Positions 1 through 7,789 of a stretch of 64,000 nucleotides of DNA are shown piece after piece; within the stretch, counting starts at the first letter, position 1; every line of letters begins with the position of its first letter. The position numbers and the translations under genes were made by a program. Source of the stretch: Parvibaculum sp046297875 (GTDB lineage: Bacteria > Pseudomonadota > Alphaproteobacteria > Parvibaculales > Parvibaculaceae); the NCBI RefSeq assembly GCF_046297875.1, contig NZ_JBKBHD010000001.1, positions 1,054,001-1,118,000 on the forward strand, written 5' to 3'. A model generated the notes under the pieces. The model did not search any database. It was not told the DNA's origin and worked only from the letters and a program-made list of their open reading frames with translations.

Positions 1-22
1 TGCGGCGCCTTGCTGCGTGGTT

Positions 23-55
23 CTGGACCCCCGGGGTCAAGCCCGGGGGTGGCAA
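23..55. repeat. Palindromic intergenic repeat, partial family-A copy
   Basis: Arms of 9 bp (27-35 and 42-50) flank GTCAAG, preceded by CTGGA. This resembles the right half of the element at 31855-31946. It lies just beyond the 3' end of the minus-strand esterase gene and could act as its transcription end. The left half, if any, would be at or outside the window edge. Confidence 0.5.
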
Positions 56-86
56 GAAATGAGAAAAGACAGGCGGATGCCGCCTC

Positions 87-761
87 CTATCCGCCTTTCC
101 GCTCGCGGGCTTCCGCGATCAGCATTTTGACCTTCGGCAGAATGCGCTCGACGATGACGCCAATGCCCTCCGCCGTCGGATGGATGCCGTCCGCGAGATT
201 GAGCCTGCGCTCGCCCGCCACCCCGTCGAGGAAGAAGGGGTAGAGGATCAGGCCCTCGCTTTCGGCGAGATCGGGATAGATCGAGTTGAAGCTTTCACCG
301 TAGTCGCGGCCGAGATTGGGCGGGGCGAGCATGCCGGCAAGCAGCACGGGCAGGCCGCGATCCTTCAGCCGGGAGACGATTTCCGAAAGATTCTTCCTTG
401 TCAGCGCCGGATCGATGGCGCGCAGCGCATCATTCGCGCCAAGTTCGACAATGACGGCATCGGCTTCCGGCCCCACGGCCCAGTCGAGCCTCGCCAGCCC
501 GCCCGAGCTTGTGTCGCCGGAGACGCCCGCATTCACCACGGTCACATTCTCGTGACCGGCGTCTCTCAGCGCCTTTTCGAGCTGGTGGGTGAAACCTTCA
601 TCCGGCCCGAGCATATAGCCGGCTGTCAGGCTGTCGCCGAGCGCGACGATGGTGAGGCGATCATTGGCGGCATTGGCCGCGAAGGGGGCCGCCGAGAGCG
701 AAAGAAGAAGGGCGAGGCTTGCGAAAAACTTGCAAAGCGGCGCCGGGAGGCCATATCGCAT
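87..761 (-). CDS. tesA: GDSL-family arylesterase / lysophospholipase (TesA-like)
   Basis: This 224-residue SGNH hydrolase probably hydrolyses thioesters, lysophospholipids or aryl esters in the periplasm. A signal peptide with an Ala-rich cleavage zone covers about residues 1-32. The family blocks are in order: GDSL with nucleophile Ser44, a Gly block near 79, GAND with Asn110, and DGIHP carrying Asp191 and His194 of the catalytic triad. The gene is divergent from an ABC exporter of the YbbA-YbbP type. The same neighbourhood (tesA next to ybbA-ybbP) is known in E. coli, which supports the assignment. The natural substrate cannot be read from the sequence. Confidence 0.88.
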   Translation of the reverse strand: MRYGLPAPLCKFFASLALLLSLSAAPFAANAANDRLTIVALGDSLTAGYMLGPDEGFTHQLEKALRDAGHENVTVVNAGVSGDTSSGGLARLDWAVGPEADAVIVELGANDALRAIDPALTRKNLSEIVSRLKDRGLPVLLAGMLAPPNLGRDYGESFNSIYPDLAESEGLILYPFFLDGVAGERRLNLADGIHPTAEGIGVIVERILPKVKMLIAEARERKGG

Positions 762-879
762 AGTATAACTTGCCTTTTATGTCTGCGTGCCGGTCAAGCG
801 CTCGCGCTTTCCCGATCCGTTTCAGCCCCCGCCGCGTATCCAGAACGCTACCACGCCCGCCAATTATCTAGGTCAGAAC

Positions 880-1572
880 TTGCCCGAAACAATCATCGAA
901 CTCGACAGCGTGAAACTCAGCCTGCCCAGCGCGGCCGGTCCGGTCAACATTCTCAAGGGGATCGACCTCAGGATTGCCAAGGGCGAGACGGCAGGTCTTG
1001 TCGGTCCGTCGGGTTCGGGCAAGTCGACGCTGCTCATGGTCCTTGCAGGTCTCGAGCGTCCGAGTTCGGGCCGGGTCGTCTGTGCGGGGGCGGATTTCAC
1101 GGCGCTCGGCGAAGACGATCTGGCGCGCTTCCGCCGCGATCACATCGGCATCGTGTTCCAGTCCTTCCACCTCATCCCCACCATGACGGCGCTCGAGAAT
1201 GTGGCGATCCCGCTCGAATTCGCTGGCCGCGCGGATGCCATCGACCGGGCGGAGGAAGAGCTGAAACTCGTCGGCCTCGGCCACAGGCTCACGCATTATC
1301 CGGGGCAATTATCGGGCGGCGAGCAGCAGCGCGTGGCGCTTGCCCGCGCCGTTGCGGGCGACCCGGACATTCTGCTGGCGGACGAGCCGACCGGCAATCT
1401 CGACCAGTCGACGGGCCACGAGATCATCGAACTTATGTTCGATCTTCATGCCCGCAAGAATGCGACGCTCGTCCTCATCACGCATGACGAGGCACTTGCA
1501 GCGCGCTGTCACCGGATCGTGCGGCTCCGCGACGGCCTTGTGGAGACTATCGAGGAGGGGGCGCTCGCATGA
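880..1572 (+). CDS. ABC transporter ATP-binding protein, YbbA/LolD type
   Basis: This is the ATPase subunit of a MacB/LolD-like exporter. From the proposed start it is 230 residues long, the usual length for YbbA. Walker A is GPSGSGKST, the signature is LSGGEQQRV, and Walker B is ILLADEPTGNLD. I chose the TTG at 880, because family homology begins at ETIIELD. An in-frame GTG at 787 would add 31 residues of non-conserved sequence and would leave only 25 bp to the divergent gene. The stop overlaps the permease start by 4 bp, so the two are translationally coupled. The transported molecule is unknown; the family is linked to lipid or lysophospholipase-related export only by context. Confidence 0.85.
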   Translation: MPETIIELDSVKLSLPSAAGPVNILKGIDLRIAKGETAGLVGPSGSGKSTLLMVLAGLERPSSGRVVCAGADFTALGEDDLARFRRDHIGIVFQSFHLIPTMTALENVAIPLEFAGRADAIDRAEEELKLVGLGHRLTHYPGQLSGGEQQRVALARAVAGDPDILLADEPTGNLDQSTGHEIIELMFDLHARKNATLVLITHDEALAARCHRIVRLRDGLVETIEEGALA

Positions 1573-4130
1573 GCGGCAGCGCCACCTCGCTCGCGCTTGC
1601 CGCCCGTCTTGCGCGGCGGGAGCTTCGCGGCGGCATCAAGGGGTTTCGCGTTTTCATTGCCTGTCTTGCGCTTGGCGTGGCGGCGATTGCCGGTGTCGGT
1701 TCAGTCTCGGCGGCGCTGACGCGCGGGCTTGCCGAAGGCGGGCAGGATATTCTGGGCGGCGATGTCAGCATCCGTCTCATTCACCGCGAAGCAAGTGCGG
1801 AGGAGCGCGCCTATCTCGGCGAGCGCGCCGCCGTGTCCGGCTCGGCGGAAATGCGCGGCATGGCGCGCAATGCGGCGGCGGATGCCGCGCGCGGCCAGAC
1901 GCTTGTCGAACTGAAAGCGGTCGACGATGCCTATCCGCTTTACGGCGCGATGGAACTTTCGCCCGCCATTCCCTTCGATGAGGCGATTGCCATTCGGGGT
2001 GGCGTGCCGGGGCTCGTGGTCGAGCCAAATCTCCTGTCGCGGCTGGGCGTTGCGGTCGGCGATCACGTCCGCATCGGCGATACGGATTTCGAGCTTCGCG
2101 CGACGATCATCCGCGAGCCGGATCGAGTTTCTGACGGTTTCGCGCTCGGTCCGCGCGCGATGATTTCCTGGGAGGCGCTTTCCGGCACCGGCCTCGTACA
2201 GCCGGGCAGTCTCATTCAGTATCACTATCGCATCAGACTTCCCGACGCCGCGCGCAGCAATGCCGATATTTCGGCCTGGGTTGCAGACCTCAATGCGCGC
2301 TTTCCCGATGCCGGCTGGCGCGTGACGGACCGCAGCGACAGCGCGCCCGGCGTGCGCCGCTTCGTCGAGCGCGTGGCGCTCTTTCTATCGCTTGTCGGGC
2401 TCACCGCGCTGGTCGTCGGCGGTGTCGGTGTCGCCAATGCCGTCAAATCCTATCTCGACGGCAAACGGGCCACGATCGCGATCTTCAAATGCCTCGGCGC
2501 GCCGGGCGCGCTGATCTTCCGGCTCTATCTGTTGCAGGTCATGGCGCTTGCGATGGTCGGTGTTGCAATCGGTCTTGTGATCGGCGGCGCGGCACCGTTC
2601 ATCGTGGATGCGGTTGCCGGCGACATGATCCCCATTCCGGCCGAACTCGGGCTTTACGGCGGACCGCTCCTGCTTGCGGCGGCCTATGGTGGGCTGACTG
2701 CGCTCGCCTTTGCGATCTGGCCGCTGGCGCGCGCGCGTGAGGTTCCGGCGACAAGCCTCTTCCGCGATCTCGTTGCGCCGCTGCGGCGTTTCCCGCGGCC
2801 CGTCTATGTGGCGGCGACGGCGGCGGCGCTTGCCCTTCTCGCCGGACTTGCCATTGCGCTCGCGGAGGAGCGCCTCTTCGCGCTCTGGTTCGTCATGGGT
2901 GCATCCGGTGTCTTCATCGTGCTCTGGGCGGCGGCGCAGGGCATCATGGCGCTGGCGGCGCGCGCACCGCGCGTTCGCTCGCCGGAACTCAGGCTGGCGC
3001 TTGCGAATATTCACAGGCCCGGCGCGCCGACTTCCGCCGTCGTTCTGTCGCTCGGCCTCGGTCTCACGCTTCTTGTCACCGTCTCGCTCATCAATGGCAA
3101 TCTCACCGGCGAGATCGCGGGCGATCTGCCGGACCGGGCGCCCGCCTTCTTCTTCGTCGATGTGCAGCCCGATCAGATCGACGCACTGGAAAGCCTCGTC
3201 ACCTCGCGCGACGATGTGTCGGGTTTCAACCGTGTGCCCATGCTGCGCGGCAAGATCGCCTCGGTGAACGGCGTGCCGTCGGAAGAACTGACCGTGGCGC
3301 AGGAGGCGCAATGGGCGCTTCGCGGCGATCGCGGCATCACCTATTCGGCGGCGCTGCCGGAAGGCTCGAAGCTGGTCCGCGGCACATGGTGGCCGGAGGA
3401 TTATGCAGGCCCGCCGCTCGTGTCCTTTTCCGAGGAACTGGCGCAGGGCTTTGGCGTCGGCGTCGGCGACCGAATCGCGATCAACGTGCTCGGCCGCGAG
3501 ATCGAGGCGAAGATCGCAAATACGCGCCTGATCGAATGGACCAACCTCGGCATCAATTTCGTGCTGGTCTTTTCGCCGGGGCTCCTGTCGGCCGCGCCGC
3601 ATACGGTGCTCGCGACGGTCGAGATGAATGGCGGGCCGCTCGCCGAAGAGGCGCTTGAGCGCGATGTGACGTCCGAGTTCCCGAACATCACCTCGGTGCG
3701 TGTCCGCGAGGCGCTGGAGGCGGTGAATTCGCTGCTCGAAAATTTTGCGATGGCGGTTCGTGCGACCGGCGCGGTCACGCTTGCCGCCGGTGTTCTCGTT
3801 CTCGCGGGCGCGATGGCGGCAGGGTTTCATTCCCGTGTCCGCGACGCCGTTGTGCTGAAGGTGCTTGGCGCCACGCGGGCGCGCATACTCGGCGTCTATA
3901 TCCGCGAATATGCGGCGCTCGGCCTTGCGACAGCGCTTGTCGCGGGGCTGGCGGGCACCGTGGCGGCCTGGGTGGTCATCACCATGCTGATGGAGCTTCC
4001 CTGGCGCTTCCTGCCGGGCACACTCGCCCTCACCATCCTGCTCGCCACGCTCGTCACGGTCGGGCTCGGGCTGATGGGCACATGGCGCGCCCTCTCGGTG
4101 CCGTCCGCGCCGGTTCTCCGGGTCGACTGA
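1569..4130 (+). CDS. ABC transporter permease, YbbP / FtsX-like
   Basis: This 853-residue inner-membrane permease partners the upstream ATPase. A first membrane span lies near residues 28-50, followed by a large periplasmic domain (about 50-265). Two FtsX-type membrane blocks follow, roughly at 265-385 and 725-845, with additional spans around 410-500 and a second periplasmic domain between. This duplicated architecture is typical of the YbbP family (COG3127). The start ATGA overlaps the stop of the ATPase gene. The substrate is unknown. The conserved link with tesA suggests a role at the cell envelope, but that is inference. Confidence 0.85.
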   Translation: MSGSATSLALAARLARRELRGGIKGFRVFIACLALGVAAIAGVGSVSAALTRGLAEGGQDILGGDVSIRLIHREASAEERAYLGERAAVSGSAEMRGMARNAAADAARGQTLVELKAVDDAYPLYGAMELSPAIPFDEAIAIRGGVPGLVVEPNLLSRLGVAVGDHVRIGDTDFELRATIIREPDRVSDGFALGPRAMISWEALSGTGLVQPGSLIQYHYRIRLPDAARSNADISAWVADLNARFPDAGWRVTDRSDSAPGVRRFVERVALFLSLVGLTALVVGGVGVANAVKSYLDGKRATIAIFKCLGAPGALIFRLYLLQVMALAMVGVAIGLVIGGAAPFIVDAVAGDMIPIPAELGLYGGPLLLAAAYGGLTALAFAIWPLARAREVPATSLFRDLVAPLRRFPRPVYVAATAAALALLAGLAIALAEERLFALWFVMGASGVFIVLWAAAQGIMALAARAPRVRSPELRLALANIHRPGAPTSAVVLSLGLGLTLLVTVSLINGNLTGEIAGDLPDRAPAFFFVDVQPDQIDALESLVTSRDDVSGFNRVPMLRGKIASVNGVPSEELTVAQEAQWALRGDRGITYSAALPEGSKLVRGTWWPEDYAGPPLVSFSEELAQGFGVGVGDRIAINVLGREIEAKIANTRLIEWTNLGINFVLVFSPGLLSAAPHTVLATVEMNGGPLAEEALERDVTSEFPNITSVRVREALEAVNSLLENFAMAVRATGAVTLAAGVLVLAGAMAAGFHSRVRDAVVLKVLGATRARILGVYIREYAALGLATALVAGLAGTVAAWVVITMLMELPWRFLPGTLALTILLATLVTVGLGLMGTWRALSVPSAPVLRVD

Positions 4131-4248
4131 CAGGACGATTTCTCAGGCTTTCCCGCAGGTTAAGCCTTTGTGACAAATCCGGTTTTACTTGAAATCGGGG
4201 CGCCATCCGCCAATATACGTCCAAGCACACGCAGGAGGGTGCAGATTT

Positions 4249-5007
4249 ATGGCGAATTACGATCAGGAACGGCTCCATCAGACCCGGCTCGGCGCATCGG
4301 CGGACATGTCGATCGACCAGGGGCTGCGGAGCTACATGCTCAGTGTCTACAACTATATGGCGGGTGCCCTCGCCCTCACCGGGCTGGTCGCCTATTTCGC
4401 ATATGCCGCTGCCGTTCAGGAAACGGCAGCTGGTCCGGTTCTCACGAGCTTCGGCGAAACGCTCTATGCGAGCCCGCTGCGCTGGGTCGTCATGCTGGCG
4501 CCGCTCGCCTTCATTCTCGTGTTGAGCTTCGGCGTCCACAAGCTCAGCCTCGCCGCGACGCAGATGGTCTTCTGGACCTTCGCCTCGGTGATGGGCCTTT
4601 CGCTCTCCTCGATCTTCCTCGTCTTCACGGGCGAGAGCATCACCACCACCTTCTTCGTGACGGCGGCTGCCTTCGGCTCGCTCAGCCTTTACGGCTACAC
4701 GACGAAGCGCGATCTCTCCGGCATGGGCTCGTTCCTCTTCATGGGCCTGATCGGCATCATCATCGCGATGGTGGTCAATCTGTTCCTTGGCAGCTCGGCG
4801 CTGCAGTTCGCGATCTCGGTGCTTGGCGTGCTGATCTTCGCGGGCCTCACCGCCTATGACACGCAGCGCATCAAGGGCATGTATTACGAAGGCGACAGCG
4901 TGGCTGCCGCCGGCAAGAAGGCCGTGATGGGCGCGCTCTCGCTCTATCTCGACTTCATCAACATGTTCATGTTCCTGCTGCAGTTCCTCGGCCAGCAGCG
5001 CAACTGA
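4249..5007 (+). CDS. Bax inhibitor-1 / YccA family membrane protein
   Basis: This 252-residue protein of the BI-1 (UPF0005) family has about seven membrane spans after a soluble N-terminus of some 35 residues. Family members are implicated in calcium leak and in interaction with the FtsH protease (YccA). The start at 4249 is chosen because an AGGAGG ribosome site lies at 4233-4238. An upstream in-frame start at 4189 has no such site. The gene stands alone and ends at a strong terminator. The C-terminal helix around MYYEGDSV and the acidic residues of the last spans fit the family. Confidence 0.9.
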   Translation: MANYDQERLHQTRLGASADMSIDQGLRSYMLSVYNYMAGALALTGLVAYFAYAAAVQETAAGPVLTSFGETLYASPLRWVVMLAPLAFILVLSFGVHKLSLAATQMVFWTFASVMGLSLSSIFLVFTGESITTTFFVTAAAFGSLSLYGYTTKRDLSGMGSFLFMGLIGIIIAMVVNLFLGSSALQFAISVLGVLIFAGLTAYDTQRIKGMYYEGDSVAAAGKKAVMGALSLYLDFINMFMFLLQFLGQQRN

Positions 5008-5031
5008 GGCGCGGAACAGGCGTAAAACAGA

Positions 5032-5060
5032 AGCCCCGGCAGAAATGCCGGGGCTTTTTG
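5032..5060 (+). terminator. Rho-independent terminator after BI-1 gene
   Basis: A 9-bp GC-rich stem (5032-5040 with 5047-5055), a six-base loop and a run of T follow the stop of the BI-1 gene. The convergent DUF2794 gene ends 16 bp beyond, so the hairpin may serve both directions. Confidence 0.85.
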
Positions 5061-5075
5061 CTTTCAAGCGGGATT

Positions 5076-5480
5076 TCAGGCGTCGATCAGGCGGAGTGCG
5101 CGCTTCTCGAAGATTTTCAGCACCTGCTTCAGCTCATGGCCGCGCTTCAGGATCTGGCCGCCCGGCGCGATCACGGCATAGGCGCCCTGGCGGCGGGCGA
5201 GCTTCGGACGCTTCTCGATCCGGTATAGCGGCATCTCGCTCGCGCGCCGGAAGACGGAAAAGACCGCCACATCCTTGTGGGCACCCATCGCGTAATCGCG
5301 CCATTCGCCTTCCGCGACCTTCCGGCCATAGACGGAGAGGATGGCGTCGAGTTCGGCGCGGTCGAAAAAGACTTCAGGTTCCCTCGGGCGTTTCGGCGCC
5401 ATGTCCGGCACGGAAGTCGCGATGAGCGTCAGCCTGTCGACCGTTGTCTTGCGTGATTCCTGCTCGGCGCTGTCACTCAT
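5076..5480 (-). CDS. DUF2794 domain protein
   Basis: This 134-residue protein is recognised as DUF2794, a family I know mainly from alphaproteobacteria, by blocks such as FDRAELDAILSVYGRKVAEG and FSVFRRASEMPLYRIEKRPK. No function is established. It has no signal peptide or membrane span. I chose the ATG at 5480 (MSDSAEQ), since the longer frame back to 5555 adds a Cys/Arg-rich stretch with no conservation. It is convergent with the BI-1 gene, and its upstream region is a long hairpin-rich gap. Confidence 0.8.
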   Translation of the reverse strand: MSDSAEQESRKTTVDRLTLIATSVPDMAPKRPREPEVFFDRAELDAILSVYGRKVAEGEWRDYAMGAHKDVAVFSVFRRASEMPLYRIEKRPKLARRQGAYAVIAPGGQILKRGHELKQVLKIFEKRALRLIDA

Positions 5481-5740
5481 CCGGTGCCGCTCCCCCATGC
5501 GCTTTCCAGCCGCTCGGACGCCTTGCCGGGCGGCGATTGAAAAAGCATGGCACATGGCACCCGAAGCGTCATCCGATTGTTACAAAACTTCAAGGTTTCT
5601 GCGGCTTTCAAAGAAAAATCGGGGTGACGCGAAAATCATAATATCGCCTTTTTTCAGCCCTTGGAGAGCCACACTGCCCCTCCATATTTTTATCGTTGCC
5701 TCATTGGCCCGGTTCCTTGCGACGTTCCGGTTTCATCAGC

Positions 5741-5964
5741 CCCCCAGCCCCACCGGGATAGATTGGGGGAGCCGGGCCAACCCCTTCCCCCCTCGGGGTG
5801 GGGCAACAAAAAGAGATCAGTCAAGTGCTGCAGCCGCCCGGGACCCCCCCTCCCGGGCGGCATTTTTTGTCCCCCGCGTGGGGGCGGGAAAATGAAACAT
5901 CTTTCACTTGAAGGACTTGGCGGCGTGGCCTACACCAGATTTCCGCCTCGGGGAGTGGCGGAAA
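5741..5964. repeat. Cluster of short GC-rich palindromes
   Basis: Inverted repeats follow one another here: CCCCCA/TGGGGG (5741-5746 with 5764-5769), a C-rich/G-rich pair around 5780-5802, the long stem 5833-5861, CCCCCGCGTGGGGG around 5871-5884, and TTTCCGCC/GGCGGAAA (5940-5947 with 5957-5964). Several are followed by A-rich sequence. They look like small REP-type elements. Confidence 0.55.
5833..5868 (+). terminator. Orphan rho-independent terminator-like hairpin
   Basis: An 11-bp perfect stem (5833-5843 with 5851-5861) with a C7 loop is followed by ATTTTTT. No plus-strand protein gene lies upstream within the gap, so the hairpin would end either an unannotated small transcript or read-through. 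It could also simply be a repeat. Confidence 0.5.
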
Positions 5965-6043
5965 ATTGGAGCGGCAAGACGAACCGACAGAGTTTGCGGC
6001 AGCCGCTCCGGGGAGATAGATCATCAGCGTTTCCGGTACTCAC

Positions 6044-7054
6044 ATGACGAATGAAAACCGTCCGGCGCCGGCTGGCGGCGACCCCATGATCGTCATCGAC
6101 AATCTCACCAAGCGGTTCGGCCCCTTCACCGCGGTCGACAATATCGGCTTCTCGGTGGCGCGCGGCGAAGTGCTCGGCTTTCTCGGGCCGAATGGCGCGG
6201 GCAAGTCGACCACCATGAAGATGATTACCGGCTTCCTTGCGCCGACCTCCGGTACGGCGCGGATCTGCGGCCATGACATTCTCGTGGCGCCGCTCGCCGC
6301 ACAGAGGGAAATCGGCTATCTGCCGGAAGGCGCGCCCGCCTATGGCGACATGACGGCGCTCGGCTTCCTGCGGTTCATCGCGCGCGTGCGCCGCCTTTCG
6401 GGCAGCGCGGCAAGCGAGGCGATCGACCGCGCGGTCGAGGCGACCGAACTTGGCGGCGTTCTCGAACAGCCGATCGACACGCTTTCCAAGGGCTTCCGCC
6501 GCCGCGTCGGCCTTGCCCAGGCGATCCTGCACAATCCGCCCGTCCTCATCATGGACGAGCCGACGGATGGCCTCGACCCCAATCAGAAATTCGAAGTGCG
6601 CAAGCTGATCGGGCGCATGGCGAAAGACAAGGCCATCGTCATTTCCACGCATATTCTCGAAGAAGTGGACGCGATCTGCACCCGCGCCCTCATCATCGAC
6701 CGGGGCCGCGTCGTCGCCGACGGAACGCCCGGCGCCTTGATGGCGCGGTCGCGCTACCACAATGCCGTCTCGCTCACGCTTTCCGGGCAGAGCACGGTCG
6801 CGATTGCCGAGAAATTGCGCAACCTGCCGGGCATTTCCACCATCGAAGTGACGCCGCGCGGCGAGGAGACGACCTTCACGCTCTTTCCCGAAAGCGCGTC
6901 GGAAAGCGACACGATGCTGGTCGACGCCGTGGCGCGGCTGGCGCGCGAGGAGAACTGGCCGGTGCGCGCGCTTTATGGCGAGCCCGGCCGCCTCGACGAA
7001 GTGTTCCGCAGCCTGACGCGCTCCGACACGGTGAAGGGGGGTGCGGCAGCATGA
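6044..7054 (+). CDS. ABC transporter ATP-binding protein, GldA-like
   Basis: This 336-residue ATPase heads a four-gene cluster. Walker A is GPNGAGKST (48-56), the signature region is LSKGFRRRVGLAQA, and Walker B is VLIMDEPTDGLDP. About 100 residues follow the ATPase core, as in drug/polymer export ATPases of the CcmA/GldA type. The first ATG has a weak ribosome site; Met15 (6086) is a possible alternative start. The stop overlaps the permease start by 4 bp. In Bacteroidetes the GldA-GldF-GldG complex serves gliding. In proteobacteria this set is common but its cargo is unknown. Confidence 0.85.
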   Translation: MTNENRPAPAGGDPMIVIDNLTKRFGPFTAVDNIGFSVARGEVLGFLGPNGAGKSTTMKMITGFLAPTSGTARICGHDILVAPLAAQREIGYLPEGAPAYGDMTALGFLRFIARVRRLSGSAASEAIDRAVEATELGGVLEQPIDTLSKGFRRRVGLAQAILHNPPVLIMDEPTDGLDPNQKFEVRKLIGRMAKDKAIVISTHILEEVDAICTRALIIDRGRVVADGTPGALMARSRYHNAVSLTLSGQSTVAIAEKLRNLPGISTIEVTPRGEETTFTLFPESASESDTMLVDAVARLAREENWPVRALYGEPGRLDEVFRSLTRSDTVKGGAAA

Positions 7055-7785
7055 ACGAACTTCTCGCCATATTCCGCCGCGAACTGGCAGGCTATTTCGC
7101 GACGCCGCTCGCCTTTATCTTCATCGTGATCTTCCTCTTCACGATGGGCGCCTTCACCTTCTACCTCGGCGGTTATTACGAAAGCGGTCAGGCGGACCTG
7201 ACGATCTTCTTCAATTTCCATCCCTGGCTCTATCTCTTCCTGATCCCGGCGATCTCGATGCGGCTCTGGGCGGAAGAACGGCGCACGGGTTCGATAGAGC
7301 TTCTGCTCTCGCTTCCCGTGCCTCTCTGGGCGGCGGTGCTCGGCAAGTTTCTGGCCGCCTGGGCTTTCGCGGGCATCGCGCTCGCGCTCACCTTCCCGAT
7401 GTGGATCACGGTCAACTATCTAGGCGACCCGGACAACGGCGTGATCTTCGCCGGTTACATCGGCAGTTTCTTCATGGCGGGCGGCTATCTGGCCATCGGC
7501 TCGTGCCTCTCGGCCGTCACGCGCAACCAGGTCATCGCCTTCGTGGTCAGCGTCGCGGTCTGCTTCCTGTTCACCGTATCGGGGCTTCCCATCGTCACGG
7601 ATTTCTTCGCAAGCTGGGCGCCGCAGCAGGTGGTGTCCACCATCGCATCCTTCTCCTTCCTGACGCATTTCAACGCCATCACGCGCGGCGTCATCGATCT
7701 CAGGGACGTGATCTATTTCGCGTCGCTGATCGCCACATGGCTTGTCGCCTGCGGCATTGTCGTCGACATGAAGAAGGCAGGGTGA
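7051..7785 (+). CDS. ABC-2 type permease, GldF-like
   Basis: This 244-residue membrane protein has about six spans. A conserved region RLWAEERRTGSIELLLSLPV lies between spans 2 and 3, typical of ABC-2 permeases. It overlaps the ATPase by 4 bp and is followed 4 bp later by the GldG-like gene, so the cluster is one operon. It should form the membrane channel for the upstream ATPase. The exported substrate is not known. Confidence 0.85.
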   Translation: MNELLAIFRRELAGYFATPLAFIFIVIFLFTMGAFTFYLGGYYESGQADLTIFFNFHPWLYLFLIPAISMRLWAEERRTGSIELLLSLPVPLWAAVLGKFLAAWAFAGIALALTFPMWITVNYLGDPDNGVIFAGYIGSFFMAGGYLAIGSCLSAVTRNQVIAFVVSVAVCFLFTVSGLPIVTDFFASWAPQQVVSTIASFSFLTHFNAITRGVIDLRDVIYFASLIATWLVACGIVVDMKKAG

Positions 7786-7789
7786 TCTC

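Larger units (their letters stand above)
5481..6043. other. Long intergenic region with hairpin cluster
   Basis: No convincing gene lies in these 563 bases. The first part (5556-5690) is AT-richer than its surroundings and probably holds the DUF2794 promoter. The second part (5741-5964) is packed with GC-rich inverted repeats, listed separately. No tRNA-like fold or SRP-RNA motif is visible. Confidence 0.6.

Noticed and set aside
180..1487. 435-residue plus-strand frame over the esterase and ABC genes
   Set aside because: It runs antisense to tesA and out of frame through the ABC ATPase, with no domain.
5741..5870. 6S RNA or SRP RNA in the DUF2794-ABC gap
   Set aside because: No conserved motifs of either RNA were found; only hairpins are evident.
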